63,639 bases of DNA from Streptococcus moroccensis (GTDB taxonomy: Bacteria > Bacillota > Bacilli > Lactobacillales > Streptococcaceae), in the NCBI RefSeq assembly GCF_030812835.1, contig NZ_JAUSTM010000013.1, forward strand, positions 1-63,639, in the 5' to 3' direction. The notes under the pieces were generated by a model. That model searched no databases. It was not told the DNA's origin and saw nothing but the letters and a program-made list of their open reading frames with translations. Shown here piece by piece: positions 20,859 to 30,519 of the stretch; the stretch's first letter is position 1, and each line of letters starts with the position of its first letter. Both the position numbers and the translations under genes were made by a program.

Positions 20859-20889
20859 GAGGCTGGGACAAAAGTCCTAGCCTCTTTTT
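20859..20889 (+). terminator. terminator of the cop operon
   Basis: GAGGCTGGGAC-AAAA-GTCCTAGCCTC forms an 11-position stem with one G-T pair, followed by five T. Confidence 0.88.
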
Positions 20890-20931
20890 GGTAGATTTTT
20901 AAAAAAGTTTGAGAAAAACATCACAAAATAA

Positions 20932-20960
20932 TTGAAAACGATTGCAAAATGTATTATAAT
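20932..20960 (+). promoter_or_regulatory. adhP promoter with cre-like operator
   Basis: TTGAAA (20932-20937) and TATAAT (20955-20960) are 17 nt apart. TGAAAACGATTGCA (20933-20946) over the -35 box matches the CcpA cre consensus TGWAANCGNTNWCA with one deviation. CcpA repression is inferred. Confidence 0.75.
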
Positions 20961-20998
20961 AATCTCGAAAATGAAAAAAGTCACAAGGAGGACTGAAC

Positions 20999-22015
20999 AT
21001 GAAAGCAGTCGTTGTTAACCAAGAAGGTGTTTATCCTGAAATTGCCGAACATGAGGTAAGAGCTCTTGAAGCGGGAGAGGCCCTCGTTGATATTGAATAT
21101 TGTGGGGTTTGCCACACTGATTTGCACGTAGCTTTGGGAGATTTTGGGAAAGTTCCAGGGCGTGTCTTAGGACATGAAGGGATTGGGGTTGTTCGTGAAG
21201 TGGCTCCTGATGTTACTAGCCTTAAACCAGGTGATCGCGTTTCTGTCGCATGGTTCTTTGAAGGCTGTGGCCGTTGTGAATACTGTACAACAGGTAACGA
21301 AACCCTTTGCCGTTCTGTTAAAAATGCAGGCTATTCTGTAGATGGCGGAATGGCTGAACAATGTATTGTGACTGCTGACTATGCTGTCAAAGTGCCAGAC
21401 GGTCTTGATCCAGCACAAGCTAGTTCCATTACCTGTGCAGGAGTAACAACTTACAAAGCGATCAAATGTGCTAAACCAACTCCTGGCCAATGGGTGGTAA
21501 TTTATGGAGCTGGTGGGCTTGGTAACCTGGCTATTCAGTATGCTAAAAATGTCTTTAACTGCCATGTCGTAGCTGTTGATATCAATCAAGACAAGCTCGA
21601 TTTAGCTTTAGAATCTGGCGCTGACTTTGTCGTAAATGGTCGAGAAGTCGAAGATGTCGCAGGACTTATCCAAGAAAAAACAGGTGGTGTTCACGTTGCC
21701 GTGGTCACTGCTGTATCTAAGGTTGCCTTCAACCAAGCCATTGATTCTGTGCGTGCAGCAGGCAAGGTCGTTGCGGTTGGCTTGCCGTCAGAAACGATGG
21801 ATGTGCCAATCGTGAAAACCGTTCTTGACGGTATCGAAATTATCGGTTCCTTGGTTGGAACACGTAAAGACCTTGAAGAAGCGTTCCAATTCGGAGCTGA
21901 AGGCAAGGTTGTCCCTGTCGTTGAAAAACGTCCAGTTGAAGACGCTGTTGCTGTCTTTGATGAAATGGCGGCTGGAACTATCCAAGGTCGTATGGTACTC
22001 GATTTCACCAAATAA
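20999..22015 (+). CDS. adhP: zinc-dependent alcohol dehydrogenase AdhP
   Basis: A 338-residue medium-chain dehydrogenase reducing acetaldehyde to ethanol with NADH. Catalytic zinc ligands are C38 and H59 (GHEG); YCGVCHTD is the classical start of the catalytic site. Structural zinc is bound by C90, C93, C96 and C104. The Rossmann motif GAGGLGNLA lies near residue 171. Length and motifs match AdhP of other lactic bacteria. AAGGAGG precedes ATG. It is followed by adhE, which makes the acetaldehyde it reduces. Confidence 0.95.
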   Translation: MKAVVVNQEGVYPEIAEHEVRALEAGEALVDIEYCGVCHTDLHVALGDFGKVPGRVLGHEGIGVVREVAPDVTSLKPGDRVSVAWFFEGCGRCEYCTTGNETLCRSVKNAGYSVDGGMAEQCIVTADYAVKVPDGLDPAQASSITCAGVTTYKAIKCAKPTPGQWVVIYGAGGLGNLAIQYAKNVFNCHVVAVDINQDKLDLALESGADFVVNGREVEDVAGLIQEKTGGVHVAVVTAVSKVAFNQAIDSVRAAGKVVAVGLPSETMDVPIVKTVLDGIEIIGSLVGTRKDLEEAFQFGAEGKVVPVVEKRPVEDAVAVFDEMAAGTIQGRMVLDFTK

Positions 22016-22032
22016 CGTCCAAGCAATAGAAG

Positions 22033-22067
22033 ACAAACCAGTTGGCTAAGGCCGGCTGGTTTTTGGT
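22033..22067 (+). terminator. terminator after adhP
   Basis: AACCAG-TT-GGC...GCC-GG-CTGGTT, followed by TTT, forms a two-part stem. Confidence 0.75.
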
Positions 22068-22132
22068 TGCCTGAAATAGGGTTATGTCTTGAAAAGTTAT
22101 GAAAAACAAGGTAAACTATTATCAGGATAAAA

Positions 22133-22146
22133 AGAAAACGCTTTCT
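22133..22146 (+). promoter_or_regulatory. cre-like site upstream of adhE
   Basis: AGAAAACGCTTTCT has the dyad core GAAA-ACGC-TTTC typical of CcpA cre sites. It lies about 110 nt upstream of the adhE -35 box. Confidence 0.55.
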
Positions 22147-22232
22147 AAGTTTGTGAAACAAAAAACTTTTTAAGCGAGATAGGAGGAAAAAAACAAGAGC
22201 TATCAGCATTGTAAAATCTAAGTGAAAAAAGA

Positions 22233-22305
22233 TTGTGAAATGTTTTGTAAACTATTTACATTTTTTTGAAAATGTAGTACAATAATATTGTGAAAAAATT
22301 AACAA
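22233..22305 (+). promoter_or_regulatory. adhE promoter with Rex-type operators
   Basis: -35 TTTACA (22255-22260) and -10 TACAAT (22278-22283) are 17 nt apart. TTGTGAAAAAATTAACAA (22288-22305) matches the Rex consensus TTGTGA-N6-TCACAA in all but one defined position and covers the expected start site. TTGTGAAATGTTTTGTAA (22233-22250) is a weaker second copy upstream of -35. The dyad TGTAAACTATTTACA (22246-22260) lies between. This predicts NADH-responsive derepression of adhE by Rex. Confidence 0.75.
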
Positions 22306-22328
22306 ACTCATCAAAAAGGAGTCTATAC

Positions 22329-24971
22329 ATGAGTGATAAAGCAAAAAAAGTTGCTGTAGAAGATGTGAATCAAGCAATTGATACCTTGGTTCAAAAAGGG
22401 CTAGTTGCCTTGGACGAAATGCGCAAGCTCAACCAAGAGCAAGTGGACTATATTGTAGCGAAAGCGTCCGTAGCTGCCCTTGACGCTCATGGCGAACTTG
22501 CCATGCACGCCTATGAAGAAACTGGTCGTGGGGTCTTCGAAGATAAGGCAACTAAAAACCTCTTTGCCTGTGAGCACGTTGTCAACAACATGCGTCACCA
22601 AAAAACAGTCGGTATCATCGAAGAAGATGACGTTAAAGGATTGACTTTGATCGCTGAGCCAGTGGGTGTTATTTGTGGTATTACACCGACAACTAACCCT
22701 ACATCAACAGCAATTTTCAAGGCCTTGATTTCCCTTAAAACGCGTAACCCAATCATCTTTGCCTTCCACCCATCAGCTCAAAAATCATCAGCACATGCGG
22801 CACAAATCGTTCGTGATGCTGCCATCGCTGCTGGAGCTCCTGAAAACTGTGTGCAGTGGATTGAAGCCCCATCACTTGATGCGACAAATGCCTTGATGAA
22901 CCACCCAGGTATTGCCACTATCTTGGCGACTGGTGGTAACGCCATGGTTAAGGCAGCTTATTCATGTGGTAAACCAGCCCTTGGCGTAGGTGCAGGTAAC
23001 GTACCAGCCTACGTTGAAAAATCAGCTAACATTCGTCAAGCAGCTCATGACATTGTGATGTCTAAGTCATTTGACAATGGTATGGTTTGTGCTTCTGAAC
23101 AAGCCGTTATCATTGATAAAGAAATCTATGATGAATTTGTCAACGAATTCAAGTCTTATCACACTTACTTTGTAAACAAAAAAGAAAAAGCCCTTCTTGA
23201 AGAGTTCTGCTTCGGAGCTAAAGCTAACAGCAAAAACTGTGCAGGCGCTAAACTCAATCCAGATATCGTTGGTAAACCAGCGGCATGGATTGCTGAACAA
23301 GCAGGCTTCTCTGTACCAGAAGGAACGAATATCCTTGCTGCAGAATGTAAAGAAGTTGGTGAAAATGAGCCATTGACACGTGAGAAATTATCTCCTGTTA
23401 TTGCTGTCTTAAAAGCTGAAACGCGTGAAGATGGTCTTGAAAAAGCCCGTCAAATGGTTGAATTCCACGGTCTTGGTCACTCAGCTGCGATTCATACAAA
23501 AGACGAAGCGCTTGCTAAAGAATTTGGTGGCATCGTGCGTGCTATCCGTGTTATCTGGAACTCTCCTTCTACCTTCGGTGGTATCGGTGACGTTTACAAT
23601 GCCTTCTTACCTTCATTGACATTGGGTTGTGGTTCATACGGTAGCAACTCAGTATCTGGTAACGTTAGCGCAGTAAATCTCTTGAACATCAAAAAAGTAG
23701 GAAGACGTAGAAATAATATGCAATGGTTTAAAGTTCCTTCAAAAACATATTTCGAGCGTGATTCGATCGAATACTTGCAAAAATGTCGTGACGTTGAACG
23801 CGTTATGATTGTTACAGACAAAGCCATGGTTGAACTTGGATTCTTGGATCGTATCTTGGAACAACTTCACTTGCGTCGTAATAAAGTGACTTACCAAATC
23901 TTTGCTGAGGTTGAGCCAGATCCAGATATCACAACCGTTTACAAAGGTACTGAACTCATGCGTACCTTCAAACCTGACACAATCATTGCCCTTGGTGGTG
24001 GTTCTCCAATGGATGCTGCTAAAGTGATGTGGCTCTTCTACGAACAACCAGAAGTGGACTTCCATGACCTCGTTCAAAAATTCATGGACATCCGTAAGCG
24101 TGCCTTCAAATTCCCTGAGTTAGGTAAGAAGACTAAGTTTGTTGCTATTCCAACAACATCTGGTACAGGTTCTGAAGTGACACCATTTGCGGTTATCTCA
24201 GATAAAGAAAACAACCGTAAGTACCCAATCGCTGACTACTCATTGACACCAACAGTTGCTATCGTTGACCCAGCGCTTGTTATGACAGTTCCAGGATTCA
24301 TCGCGGCAGATACTGGTATGGACGTCTTGACCCATGCGACAGAAGCCTATGTGTCCCAAATGGCTAATGACTTTACAGACGGTTTGGCTCTTCAATCGAT
24401 CAAGATTGTCTTTGAATACTTAGAGCGCTCTGTGAAAGAAGCAGACTTTGAGTCTCGTGAGAAAATGCATAACGCCTCTACAATGGCTGGTATGGCCTTT
24501 GCCAATGCCTTCCTCGGTATTTCCCACTCAATGGCGCATAAGATTGGTGCCCGCTTCCATACGGTTCACGGCCGTACCAACGCGATCCTCTTGCCATACG
24601 TTATCCGTTACAACGGGACACGTCCTGCCAAGACTGCGACATGGCCTAAGTACAACTACTACCGTGCGGATGAGAAGTACCAAGATATCGCGAAATTGCT
24701 CGGACTTCCAGCGTCAACTCCAGAAGAAGCTGTGGAATCTTATGCTAAAGCGGTCTATGACCTTGGTTGCCGTCTCGGTATCGAGATGAACCTTAAAGCT
24801 CAAGGTGTGGATGAGAAAGAATTGAAGAAATATTCTCGTGAATTGGCCCTTCTTGCCTACGAGGACCAATGTTCTCCAGCCAACCCACGCTTGCCAATGG
24901 TTGACCACATGCAAGAAATCATCGAAGATGCTTACTATGGTTATGGCGAACGCCCAGGCCGTCGCAAATAA
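22329..24971 (+). CDS. adhE: bifunctional acetaldehyde-CoA/alcohol dehydrogenase AdhE
   Basis: An 880-residue fusion enzyme turning acetyl-CoA into ethanol and oxidising two NADH; it forms filamentous spirosomes. The N-terminal aldehyde dehydrogenase half has the catalytic Cys in NGMVCASEQAV (about 245) and the NAD site around GVICGITPTTNPTS. The C-terminal iron alcohol dehydrogenase half starts near 460 (WFKVPSKTYFE) with GGGSPMDAAKVMW and the iron-ligand run HSMAHKIGARFHTVHG. I start at MSDKAKK (22329; AAAAGGAG upstream), not at an in-frame GTG at 22290 that lies in the Rex operator. The locus gives fermentative redox balance. Confidence 0.95.
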   Translation: MSDKAKKVAVEDVNQAIDTLVQKGLVALDEMRKLNQEQVDYIVAKASVAALDAHGELAMHAYEETGRGVFEDKATKNLFACEHVVNNMRHQKTVGIIEEDDVKGLTLIAEPVGVICGITPTTNPTSTAIFKALISLKTRNPIIFAFHPSAQKSSAHAAQIVRDAAIAAGAPENCVQWIEAPSLDATNALMNHPGIATILATGGNAMVKAAYSCGKPALGVGAGNVPAYVEKSANIRQAAHDIVMSKSFDNGMVCASEQAVIIDKEIYDEFVNEFKSYHTYFVNKKEKALLEEFCFGAKANSKNCAGAKLNPDIVGKPAAWIAEQAGFSVPEGTNILAAECKEVGENEPLTREKLSPVIAVLKAETREDGLEKARQMVEFHGLGHSAAIHTKDEALAKEFGGIVRAIRVIWNSPSTFGGIGDVYNAFLPSLTLGCGSYGSNSVSGNVSAVNLLNIKKVGRRRNNMQWFKVPSKTYFERDSIEYLQKCRDVERVMIVTDKAMVELGFLDRILEQLHLRRNKVTYQIFAEVEPDPDITTVYKGTELMRTFKPDTIIALGGGSPMDAAKVMWLFYEQPEVDFHDLVQKFMDIRKRAFKFPELGKKTKFVAIPTTSGTGSEVTPFAVISDKENNRKYPIADYSLTPTVAIVDPALVMTVPGFIAADTGMDVLTHATEAYVSQMANDFTDGLALQSIKIVFEYLERSVKEADFESREKMHNASTMAGMAFANAFLGISHSMAHKIGARFHTVHGRTNAILLPYVIRYNGTRPAKTATWPKYNYYRADEKYQDIAKLLGLPASTPEEAVESYAKAVYDLGCRLGIEMNLKAQGVDEKELKKYSRELALLAYEDQCSPANPRLPMVDHMQEIIEDAYYGYGERPGRRK

Positions 24972-24982
24972 TACGTGACTCC

Positions 24983-25013
24983 ACTAGTCAGACATTAGTC
25001 TGGCTAGTTTTTT
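24983..25013 (+). terminator. terminator after adhE
   Basis: ACTAGTCAGAC-ATTA-GTCTGGCTAGT forms an 11-bp stem (one G-T) with a TTTTT tail. Confidence 0.88.
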
Positions 25014-25097
25014 GCTTGATGTCACTTTACTAAAAGTGTGCTAGTATCTTAATCAGGTAATTTTTGGTATAATAAAAAGAAAATCTTGGAGTTGAAT

Positions 25098-25463
25098 ATG
25101 AACGAAATTGCTGTTGCTTGGACTCTTGTAAAAGAAACGTATGCCCCTGAAGATGCGGTGAAACTGTTGCTTCCTGACGAAGAAATCATAGCAGCTTTCA
25201 AAACGGTTAAGGACATTGCTATTTTTACAGATAAGCGTTTGATTATCAAGGATAGTCCGACCTTAGCTCCTAAAAAAGTAGAAACCTATGTCTTACCCTA
25301 TCGGACTATTCAAATGTGGTCTGGTGAGAATGGGGGACTCTTTTTAGATTCAGGTTCTGAAGTGGAACTTTGGACAACAATTGGACGGATCAAGATTGGG
25401 CTGAAAAAGGATATTGATTTGCAAAAGTTTGAGCAACTCTTATCAAGAGTAATCATTGGTTAA
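25098..25463 (+). CDS. PH domain-containing protein (bacterial PH, YvbH-like)
   Basis: A 121-residue cytosolic protein. The stretch AIFTDKRLIIKD (about 48-59) and YRTIQMWSGE (about 74-83) are the marks of the bacterial Pleckstrin-homology family formerly DUF1696. Function unknown; members often respond to envelope stress. I start at ATG 25098, because an in-frame TTG 12 nt upstream overlaps the ribosome site TTGGAG. A standalone unit with its own terminator. Confidence 0.82.
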   Translation: MNEIAVAWTLVKETYAPEDAVKLLLPDEEIIAAFKTVKDIAIFTDKRLIIKDSPTLAPKKVETYVLPYRTIQMWSGENGGLFLDSGSEVELWTTIGRIKIGLKKDIDLQKFEQLLSRVIIG

Positions 25464-25481
25464 TGCAGGCAAGAGGATTAC

Positions 25482-25517
25482 AAGAACCTCGGAGTCATCT
25501 CCAAGAGGTTCTTTTTT
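25482..25517 (+). terminator. terminator after the PH-domain gene
   Basis: AAGAACCTCGGAG...CTCC-AA-GAGGTTCTT is a 13-bp stem with a two-base bulge and a T6 tail. Confidence 0.88.
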
Positions 25518-25618
25518 GGTTCGGAATTAGGATAAAAACGCTATCAAAACAAAAGGTTGGCGCTATTCCTTACAAAATTATGGTAAAATAGTAAAAAAGC
25601 TTTGAAGAGGGTAATCCT

Positions 25619-27112
25619 ATGACACTAACATATCAATCAACTCGAGATGCCAATAATACCGTGACAGCCAGCCAGGCTATTTTACAGGGACTTGCTAACG
25701 ATGGTGGTCTTTACACACCAACAAGAATGCCAGAAGTCAATTTGGACATGGCTGTCTTAAAAGATACTTCCTATCAGGAGGTGGCGAAGCTTATTTTATC
25801 TGCCTTTTTAGATGATTTCACAAGTGAAGAGTTGGACCACTGCATTGCCTCCGCTTATGATGATAAGTTTGACACCGATGCGATTGCGCCTTTAGTTAAA
25901 ATTAGCGACGATCAGTACAATTTAGAGCTTTTTCGTGGCTCAACAATTGCCTTTAAGGACATGGCCTTATCAATCTTACCTCACTTGATGACAACGGCAG
26001 CTAAAAAACACGGCCTGGATAAGAAAATTGTCATCTTGACAGCGACATCAGGGGATACTGGAAAAGCAGCCATGGCTGGATTTGCAGATGTTCCAGGAAC
26101 TGAAATCATTGTTTTCTATCCACGTGATGGGGTCAGCAAAGTCCAGGAATTGCAAATGACCACCCAAACAGGAGAAAATACGCATGTCGTTGCCATTGAC
26201 GGGAACTTTGACGATGCTCAAACCAAGGTTAAGGAAATGTTTAACGACAGTGCCTTGCGTGACAAACTAGCAGCCAATGGCTTCCAATTTTCTTCAGCTA
26301 ATTCAATGAATATTGGTCGCTTGGTGCCACAGATTGTCTACTATGTTTATGCCTATGCCCAACTGGTTAAGTCAGGCGAGATAGTAGCAGGTGAGGTCCT
26401 TAATTTTGCGGTACCAACAGGTAACTTTGGCAATATCCTAGCCGCTTTCTACGCTAAGCAAATAGGATTACCAATTGGTAAATTAATCTGTGCTTCCAAT
26501 GAAAACAATGTACTGACAGATTTCTTTAACACAGGAACTTACGACAAAAAGCGGGATTTCAAGGTGACCTCATCACCGTCTATGGATATTTTAGTGTCTT
26601 CAAACCTTGAACGCCTGATTTTCCACTTGGTTGGTAACAACTCTGAGCAAACGCTGGAGTTGATGACAGCTCTTTCTGGAGAAGGGCAGTACAGCTTAGG
26701 CGATGTAGATCGTGGGATTTTAGATCTTTTTGCGGCGGATTTTGCCACTGAAGCTGAAACGCTAGCTGAAATCAAACGTGTCTACGATGCGGCTCTTTAT
26801 GTTGAAGACCCACACACTGCTGTGGCATCTGCTGTCCATCAGAAATATAAGACTAAAACAGGAGACCAGACGAAGACAGTTATTGCTTCTACGGCCAGTC
26901 CTTATAAATTCCCAGTAGTGGCTGTTGCAGCGATTACAGGAGAAACAGATTTAACAGACTTTGAAGCCTTAGAGCAATTACATGCCATTTCAAAAGTGGC
27001 CTATCCAGCTGCTGTTGACGGACTTGAGACAGCGCCGGTACGTCACAAAACAGTTGTTTCCGTTGCGGATATGCAAGGAGCAGTTGAGCGCTATTTGACT
27101 ATTGCAGATTAA
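25619..27112 (+). CDS. thrC: threonine synthase
   Basis: A 497-residue PLP enzyme converting O-phosphohomoserine to threonine. It has the N-terminal YQSTRDANN and QAILQGLANDGGLYTP, the PLP lysine in STIAFKDMALS (about 113-116), the TATSGDTGKAAMAGF phosphate loop, and VPTGNFGNI. Length equals the longer ThrC form of Firmicutes and Gram-negatives. GAAGAGG precedes ATG, with an extended -10 TATGGTAAAAT about 30 nt upstream. It stands without thrA/thrB here. Confidence 0.95.
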   Translation: MTLTYQSTRDANNTVTASQAILQGLANDGGLYTPTRMPEVNLDMAVLKDTSYQEVAKLILSAFLDDFTSEELDHCIASAYDDKFDTDAIAPLVKISDDQYNLELFRGSTIAFKDMALSILPHLMTTAAKKHGLDKKIVILTATSGDTGKAAMAGFADVPGTEIIVFYPRDGVSKVQELQMTTQTGENTHVVAIDGNFDDAQTKVKEMFNDSALRDKLAANGFQFSSANSMNIGRLVPQIVYYVYAYAQLVKSGEIVAGEVLNFAVPTGNFGNILAAFYAKQIGLPIGKLICASNENNVLTDFFNTGTYDKKRDFKVTSSPSMDILVSSNLERLIFHLVGNNSEQTLELMTALSGEGQYSLGDVDRGILDLFAADFATEAETLAEIKRVYDAALYVEDPHTAVASAVHQKYKTKTGDQTKTVIASTASPYKFPVVAVAAITGETDLTDFEALEQLHAISKVAYPAAVDGLETAPVRHKTVVSVADMQGAVERYLTIAD

Positions 27113-27141
27113 GAAAAAGGAGGGACGGGAAGAGATTTTCC

Positions 27142-28434
27142 ATGACTTATCAAAGAGAGTTGAAGGCCATTGCTTTACCCGTCCTCGTTGAAAATACGCT
27201 ACAGGCCCTAATGACCTTGGCGGATACCTACCTTGTTTCCCAACTAGGATTAGTTGTGATTTCTGGGGTAGCCCTATCAGGAAATATTCTCGCTATCTAT
27301 CAGGCTCTTTTTATAGCGGTAGGAGCGGTTGTATCTGCAGCGATCGCTAAATCCTTTGCTCAAAAAAAGGAAAACGAACGTCTCCATCTTAGCCAGATGG
27401 CTATTCAATTAACCATATGGCTGAGCGTCATCTTGGGAGGGTTGTCTTTAGGTTTTGGAGAAAGTCTATTAGCCCTTTTAGGAGCGGGGAGGGCAGTCAG
27501 TCAAGCAGGTGGTCAGTATCTGGCAATCGTTGGTGGCGCCAGTCTTAGCTTAGGCTTGATGGTTTGCTTAGGCGCAATGCTCAGGGCTCAAGGTCAGACC
27601 AAGTGGCCAATGGTTGTCAGTTTTACTGTCAATGCTTTAAACATTCTCTTATCGGGATTAGCGGTGTTTGTCTTTCGTTGGGGTGTGGTAGGAGTTGCCA
27701 CAGGAACTGTTATAGCCCGGTTTGTCGGTGTTGGGCTCTTGTGGCATCGCTTATCTTATCGTCCAAAACGGTTGAATTTCCAGATTGATAAGCAGTTATT
27801 GCAACAAGTTTTTCCGGCTGCAGGAGAACGTCTCATGATGCGTGCGGGGGATTTAGTTGTTGTGGCTTTAATCGTTCAATTAGGAACAACGGTCGTCGCA
27901 GGTCATGCTATTGGGGAGACGTTAATACAGTTTAATTATTTACCAGCTATGAGTGTAGCTGTTGCGACAGTTATCTTGTCAGCCCAAGCACACGGCCAAC
28001 AAGATGATCAGCTCCTAGAGGAGATTCGAAAGGCAAGTTATTGGCTTGCTTTTCGGCTAGTGGCTCTGGTATCAGGGACGGTCTTGCTTTTTAGTCCATG
28101 GCTGATTCGTCTCTACACCCACGATGCCCAAGCGATTCTGGCAGCTCAACAGGTCGTTTGGATGGCCTTTATCGGCTTTCCCTTAGCAACAGGCACCCTG
28201 ATTTTGACGGCGCTTTGGCAGGGAGTAGGCCGAGCTAGAATCCCCTTTGTTGCTACAACAGTTGGCATGTGGGCGCTTCGAGTAGGCTTGGGGTTTCTTT
28301 TGACGATTGTCTTGGGATTGGGACTTTCGGGAGTATTGATAGCTACGATAGCTGACAATGCTTTTCGAGTTTTTTACCTAGGTTATCGTTACCAAAAATT
28401 ATTTAGGAGAGCTATTCTTGCTAAAAAATCATAA
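27142..28434 (+). CDS. MATE family efflux transporter
   Basis: A 430-residue membrane protein with about twelve hydrophobic segments in two pseudo-symmetric halves. The N-terminal ALPVLVENTLQALMTLADTY and the mid-protein P-A-AGERLMMR are typical of the NorM/DinF-like MATE superfamily, which exports drugs or metabolites by Na+ or H+ antiport. AAGGAGGGACGGG precedes ATG. It follows thrC by 29 nt and overlaps the next gene by 17 nt, so the three or four genes from thrC onward probably form an operon. Confidence 0.9.
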   Translation: MTYQRELKAIALPVLVENTLQALMTLADTYLVSQLGLVVISGVALSGNILAIYQALFIAVGAVVSAAIAKSFAQKKENERLHLSQMAIQLTIWLSVILGGLSLGFGESLLALLGAGRAVSQAGGQYLAIVGGASLSLGLMVCLGAMLRAQGQTKWPMVVSFTVNALNILLSGLAVFVFRWGVVGVATGTVIARFVGVGLLWHRLSYRPKRLNFQIDKQLLQQVFPAAGERLMMRAGDLVVVALIVQLGTTVVAGHAIGETLIQFNYLPAMSVAVATVILSAQAHGQQDDQLLEEIRKASYWLAFRLVALVSGTVLLFSPWLIRLYTHDAQAILAAQQVVWMAFIGFPLATGTLILTALWQGVGRARIPFVATTVGMWALRVGLGFLLTIVLGLGLSGVLIATIADNAFRVFYLGYRYQKLFRRAILAKKS

Positions 28435-29563
28435 AAATCTTATTTTGACCTTATTGGTTACACTGGTTGTTGTTTTAGCTGTTTTTCGCTATTGGGAAAG
28501 TGCAGAAAACCTTTTGGGAACACTTTGGCGGGCCTCTCTTCCTTTTATTGGCGGAGCTATGATCGCCTATGTTGTTAATATCCTGATGTCAGGCTATGAA
28601 CGTATCTATTATCGTCTATTTAAAGGAGACTTGGCACGAAAGTTTTCGCGGTCGATTACGCTATTATTAGCCTATGCTACCTTTGCCATTTTGGTTATTG
28701 TTTTACTTGGAATTGTCATTCCAGAGTTAGTTGAAAGCATTCAATCGCTCATTGCAAATGCGCCTAAAGCCATTGAAAACCTTATCCGAGAAGTCGAAGA
28801 AAATGAGTGGTTGAGCGCTCAAATCAACCAGTTCTATGGCAGTGATGCGGCCAAGGAATTAAATGACAGAATTAATGCTTATGCGACAGAGGTCTTCAAT
28901 GGCGCAGGGACCTTCTTGCTAGGCTTGTTAACGTCGGTTACGGATATCTTTTCAGCTATCGTTAATATTTTGATGTCCTTGATCTTCTCCGTTTATGTAC
29001 TGGTGAGTAAGGAAGATCTAGCCAATCAACTTCGACGTCTCATCCAGACCTATTTACCGACATGGTATGGACCTTTTGATGCTGTGCGAAAAGTCTTTCA
29101 TGAATCGTTTCGCAGTTTCTTTACGGGTCAAATGACTGAGGCGGTTATCCTTGGGACATTAGTATTTTTGGGAATGACCCTATTCAAATTTCCGTATGCG
29201 TCAACGATTGGTATCTTAGTCGGTTTTACCAATATTTTCCCTATTATTGGAGCCTATATTGGTGGAATTGTCGGGATGATTTTGGTGATGACCCAATCGT
29301 TCTCTCAAGCCTTATGGTTTCTAGTCTTCATTGTGGTTTTGCAACAGATTGAGAGCAACTTGATCTATCCGCGTGTCGTTGGGAATTCTGTAGGTCTTCC
29401 TGGGATGTGGGTGATTGTTTCAGTAACTGTCGGTGGTGCTTTTGGAGGCATTTTCGGTATGTTGATTTCCGTGCCATTCTTTGCCTCGATTTATAAATTA
29501 GTTCGCCAAGATGTCTTGCGTCGGGAGGAGGAGCGCTTGTTAAATCAGGAGGAAACGATATGA
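28418..29563 (+). CDS. AI-2E family transporter (PerM/YdiK type)
   Basis: A 381-residue protein with about eight TM segments: two near the N-terminus, the polar IEN/NAPKAIENLIREVEENEWLSAQ region around 105-140, then a hydrophobic C-terminal half with TEAVILGTLVFLGMTLFKFPYA, GFTNIFPIIGAYIGGIVG and QQIESNLIYPRVVG. These are signatures of the AI-2E/PerM family. The name reflects E. coli TqsA; AI-2 export is not proven for streptococcal members. It uses a TTG start with TTAGGAGAG upstream and overlaps the MATE gene by 17 nt. Confidence 0.88.
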   Translation: MLKNHKNLILTLLVTLVVVLAVFRYWESAENLLGTLWRASLPFIGGAMIAYVVNILMSGYERIYYRLFKGDLARKFSRSITLLLAYATFAILVIVLLGIVIPELVESIQSLIANAPKAIENLIREVEENEWLSAQINQFYGSDAAKELNDRINAYATEVFNGAGTFLLGLLTSVTDIFSAIVNILMSLIFSVYVLVSKEDLANQLRRLIQTYLPTWYGPFDAVRKVFHESFRSFFTGQMTEAVILGTLVFLGMTLFKFPYASTIGILVGFTNIFPIIGAYIGGIVGMILVMTQSFSQALWFLVFIVVLQQIESNLIYPRVVGNSVGLPGMWVIVSVTVGGAFGGIFGMLISVPFFASIYKLVRQDVLRREEERLLNQEETI

Positions 29564-30174
29564 CAGCCCTTATCTGGGATTTAGATGGCACGCTCTTTGA
29601 CTCTTATGACGCGATTCTATCAGGGATTGAGGCTGCATATGCGCATTATGACCTGGCCTATGATCAGGAAACGGTAAAATCTTTTATCTTAAAAGAATCC
29701 GTCCATGCCCTCTTTCAACAAGTCGCTGAAGAAAACGGTATTGACTACCATGCCTTAAATGCGGCGCGTGCGGAAAACCTGACAACCCATAACCATCTGG
29801 TTAAGCTCTTGCCAGGCGCTAAGGATATTTTAAAGTGGGCCCATCAAGAAGGCTATGCTCAGTTTATCTACACGCATAAGGGGCATAATGCCCACCGCTT
29901 GCTAGCAGATTTGGGTGTTGCTCACTACTTTACAGAAGTGGTCACTGGCGATGATGGCTTCAAACGAAAACCGGATCCAGAAGTGCTCAACTATTTGGCA
30001 GACAAGTATGGCTTTGAAAAAGAAGACGCCTATTATATCGGCGACCGCCAGTTGGATGCCGAATCTGCTCGAAACGCTGGAGTCAAGAGCCTCAATCTCA
30101 CGGTAGAGACGAATAGTTACAACCAACACATTCCAGATTTGCACGCTGTCGCGCAGCATGTCCAAAAAAAGTAA
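29560..30174 (+). CDS. HAD superfamily hydrolase (phosphoglycolate phosphatase-like)
   Basis: A 204-residue haloacid-dehalogenase-fold phosphatase. Motif I DLDGTLFDS (D7, D9), a small helical cap, motif II around YTHKG, motif III K-RKPDPEV, and motif IV YIGDRQLDAESARNAG are all present. The substrate is unknown; relatives act on sugar phosphates. ATG overlaps the preceding stop (ATGA) and follows CAGGAGG. Confidence 0.92.
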   Translation: MTALIWDLDGTLFDSYDAILSGIEAAYAHYDLAYDQETVKSFILKESVHALFQQVAEENGIDYHALNAARAENLTTHNHLVKLLPGAKDILKWAHQEGYAQFIYTHKGHNAHRLLADLGVAHYFTEVVTGDDGFKRKPDPEVLNYLADKYGFEKEDAYYIGDRQLDAESARNAGVKSLNLTVETNSYNQHIPDLHAVAQHVQKK

Positions 30175-30192
30175 AAAAATCTGTCAAGTAAC

Positions 30193-30328
30193 TTTACTTT
30201 ACAAAAAAGATGTGTTATTATAGTTGAGTTGATGAAAATCAAAGACATTAACTTTTAAAGAGGGCTGAGCGCGAAACGGTGAGTTTTGCCTATGACTGGC
30301 CCAACCAATCTAACGGAGGAAACAAACA
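30193..30328 (+). promoter_or_regulatory. promoter and structured leader of rpmF-rpmG
   Basis: TTTACT (30193-30198) and TATTAT (30216-30221), 17 nt apart, give a start near 30228. The roughly 100-nt leader folds into GCGAAAC-GGTGA-GTTTTGC (30271-30289) enclosed by GGGC (30262-30265) and GCCC (30299-30302), ending just before the ribosome site ACGGAGG. A leader this long before r-protein genes suggests autogenous control; unproven. Confidence 0.5.
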
Positions 30329-30505
30329 ATGGCAGTACCTGCACGTCGCACATCAAAAGCGAAGAAAAACAAACGTCGCACTCACTACAAATTGACAGCT
30401 CCAACTGTAAAATTTGACGAAACAACTGGTGATTACTCACGTTCACACCGTGTATCTTTGAAAGGATACTACAAAGGACGTAAGATCGCTAAAGCTGGCG
30501 AATAA
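30329..30505 (+). CDS. rpmF: 50S ribosomal protein L32
   Basis: A 58-residue protein beginning [20 protein letters not shown], the L32 signature. The C-terminal half ([20 protein letters not shown]) has no CxxC pairs, so this is the zinc-independent C-minus form. ACGGAGG lies 10 nt before ATG. rpmG follows after 14 nt. Confidence 0.97.
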   Translation: MAVPARRTSKAKKNKRRTHYKLTAPTVKFDETTGDYSRSHRVSLKGYYKGRKIAKAGE

Positions 30506-30519
30506 GAAGGAGGAGTCAA

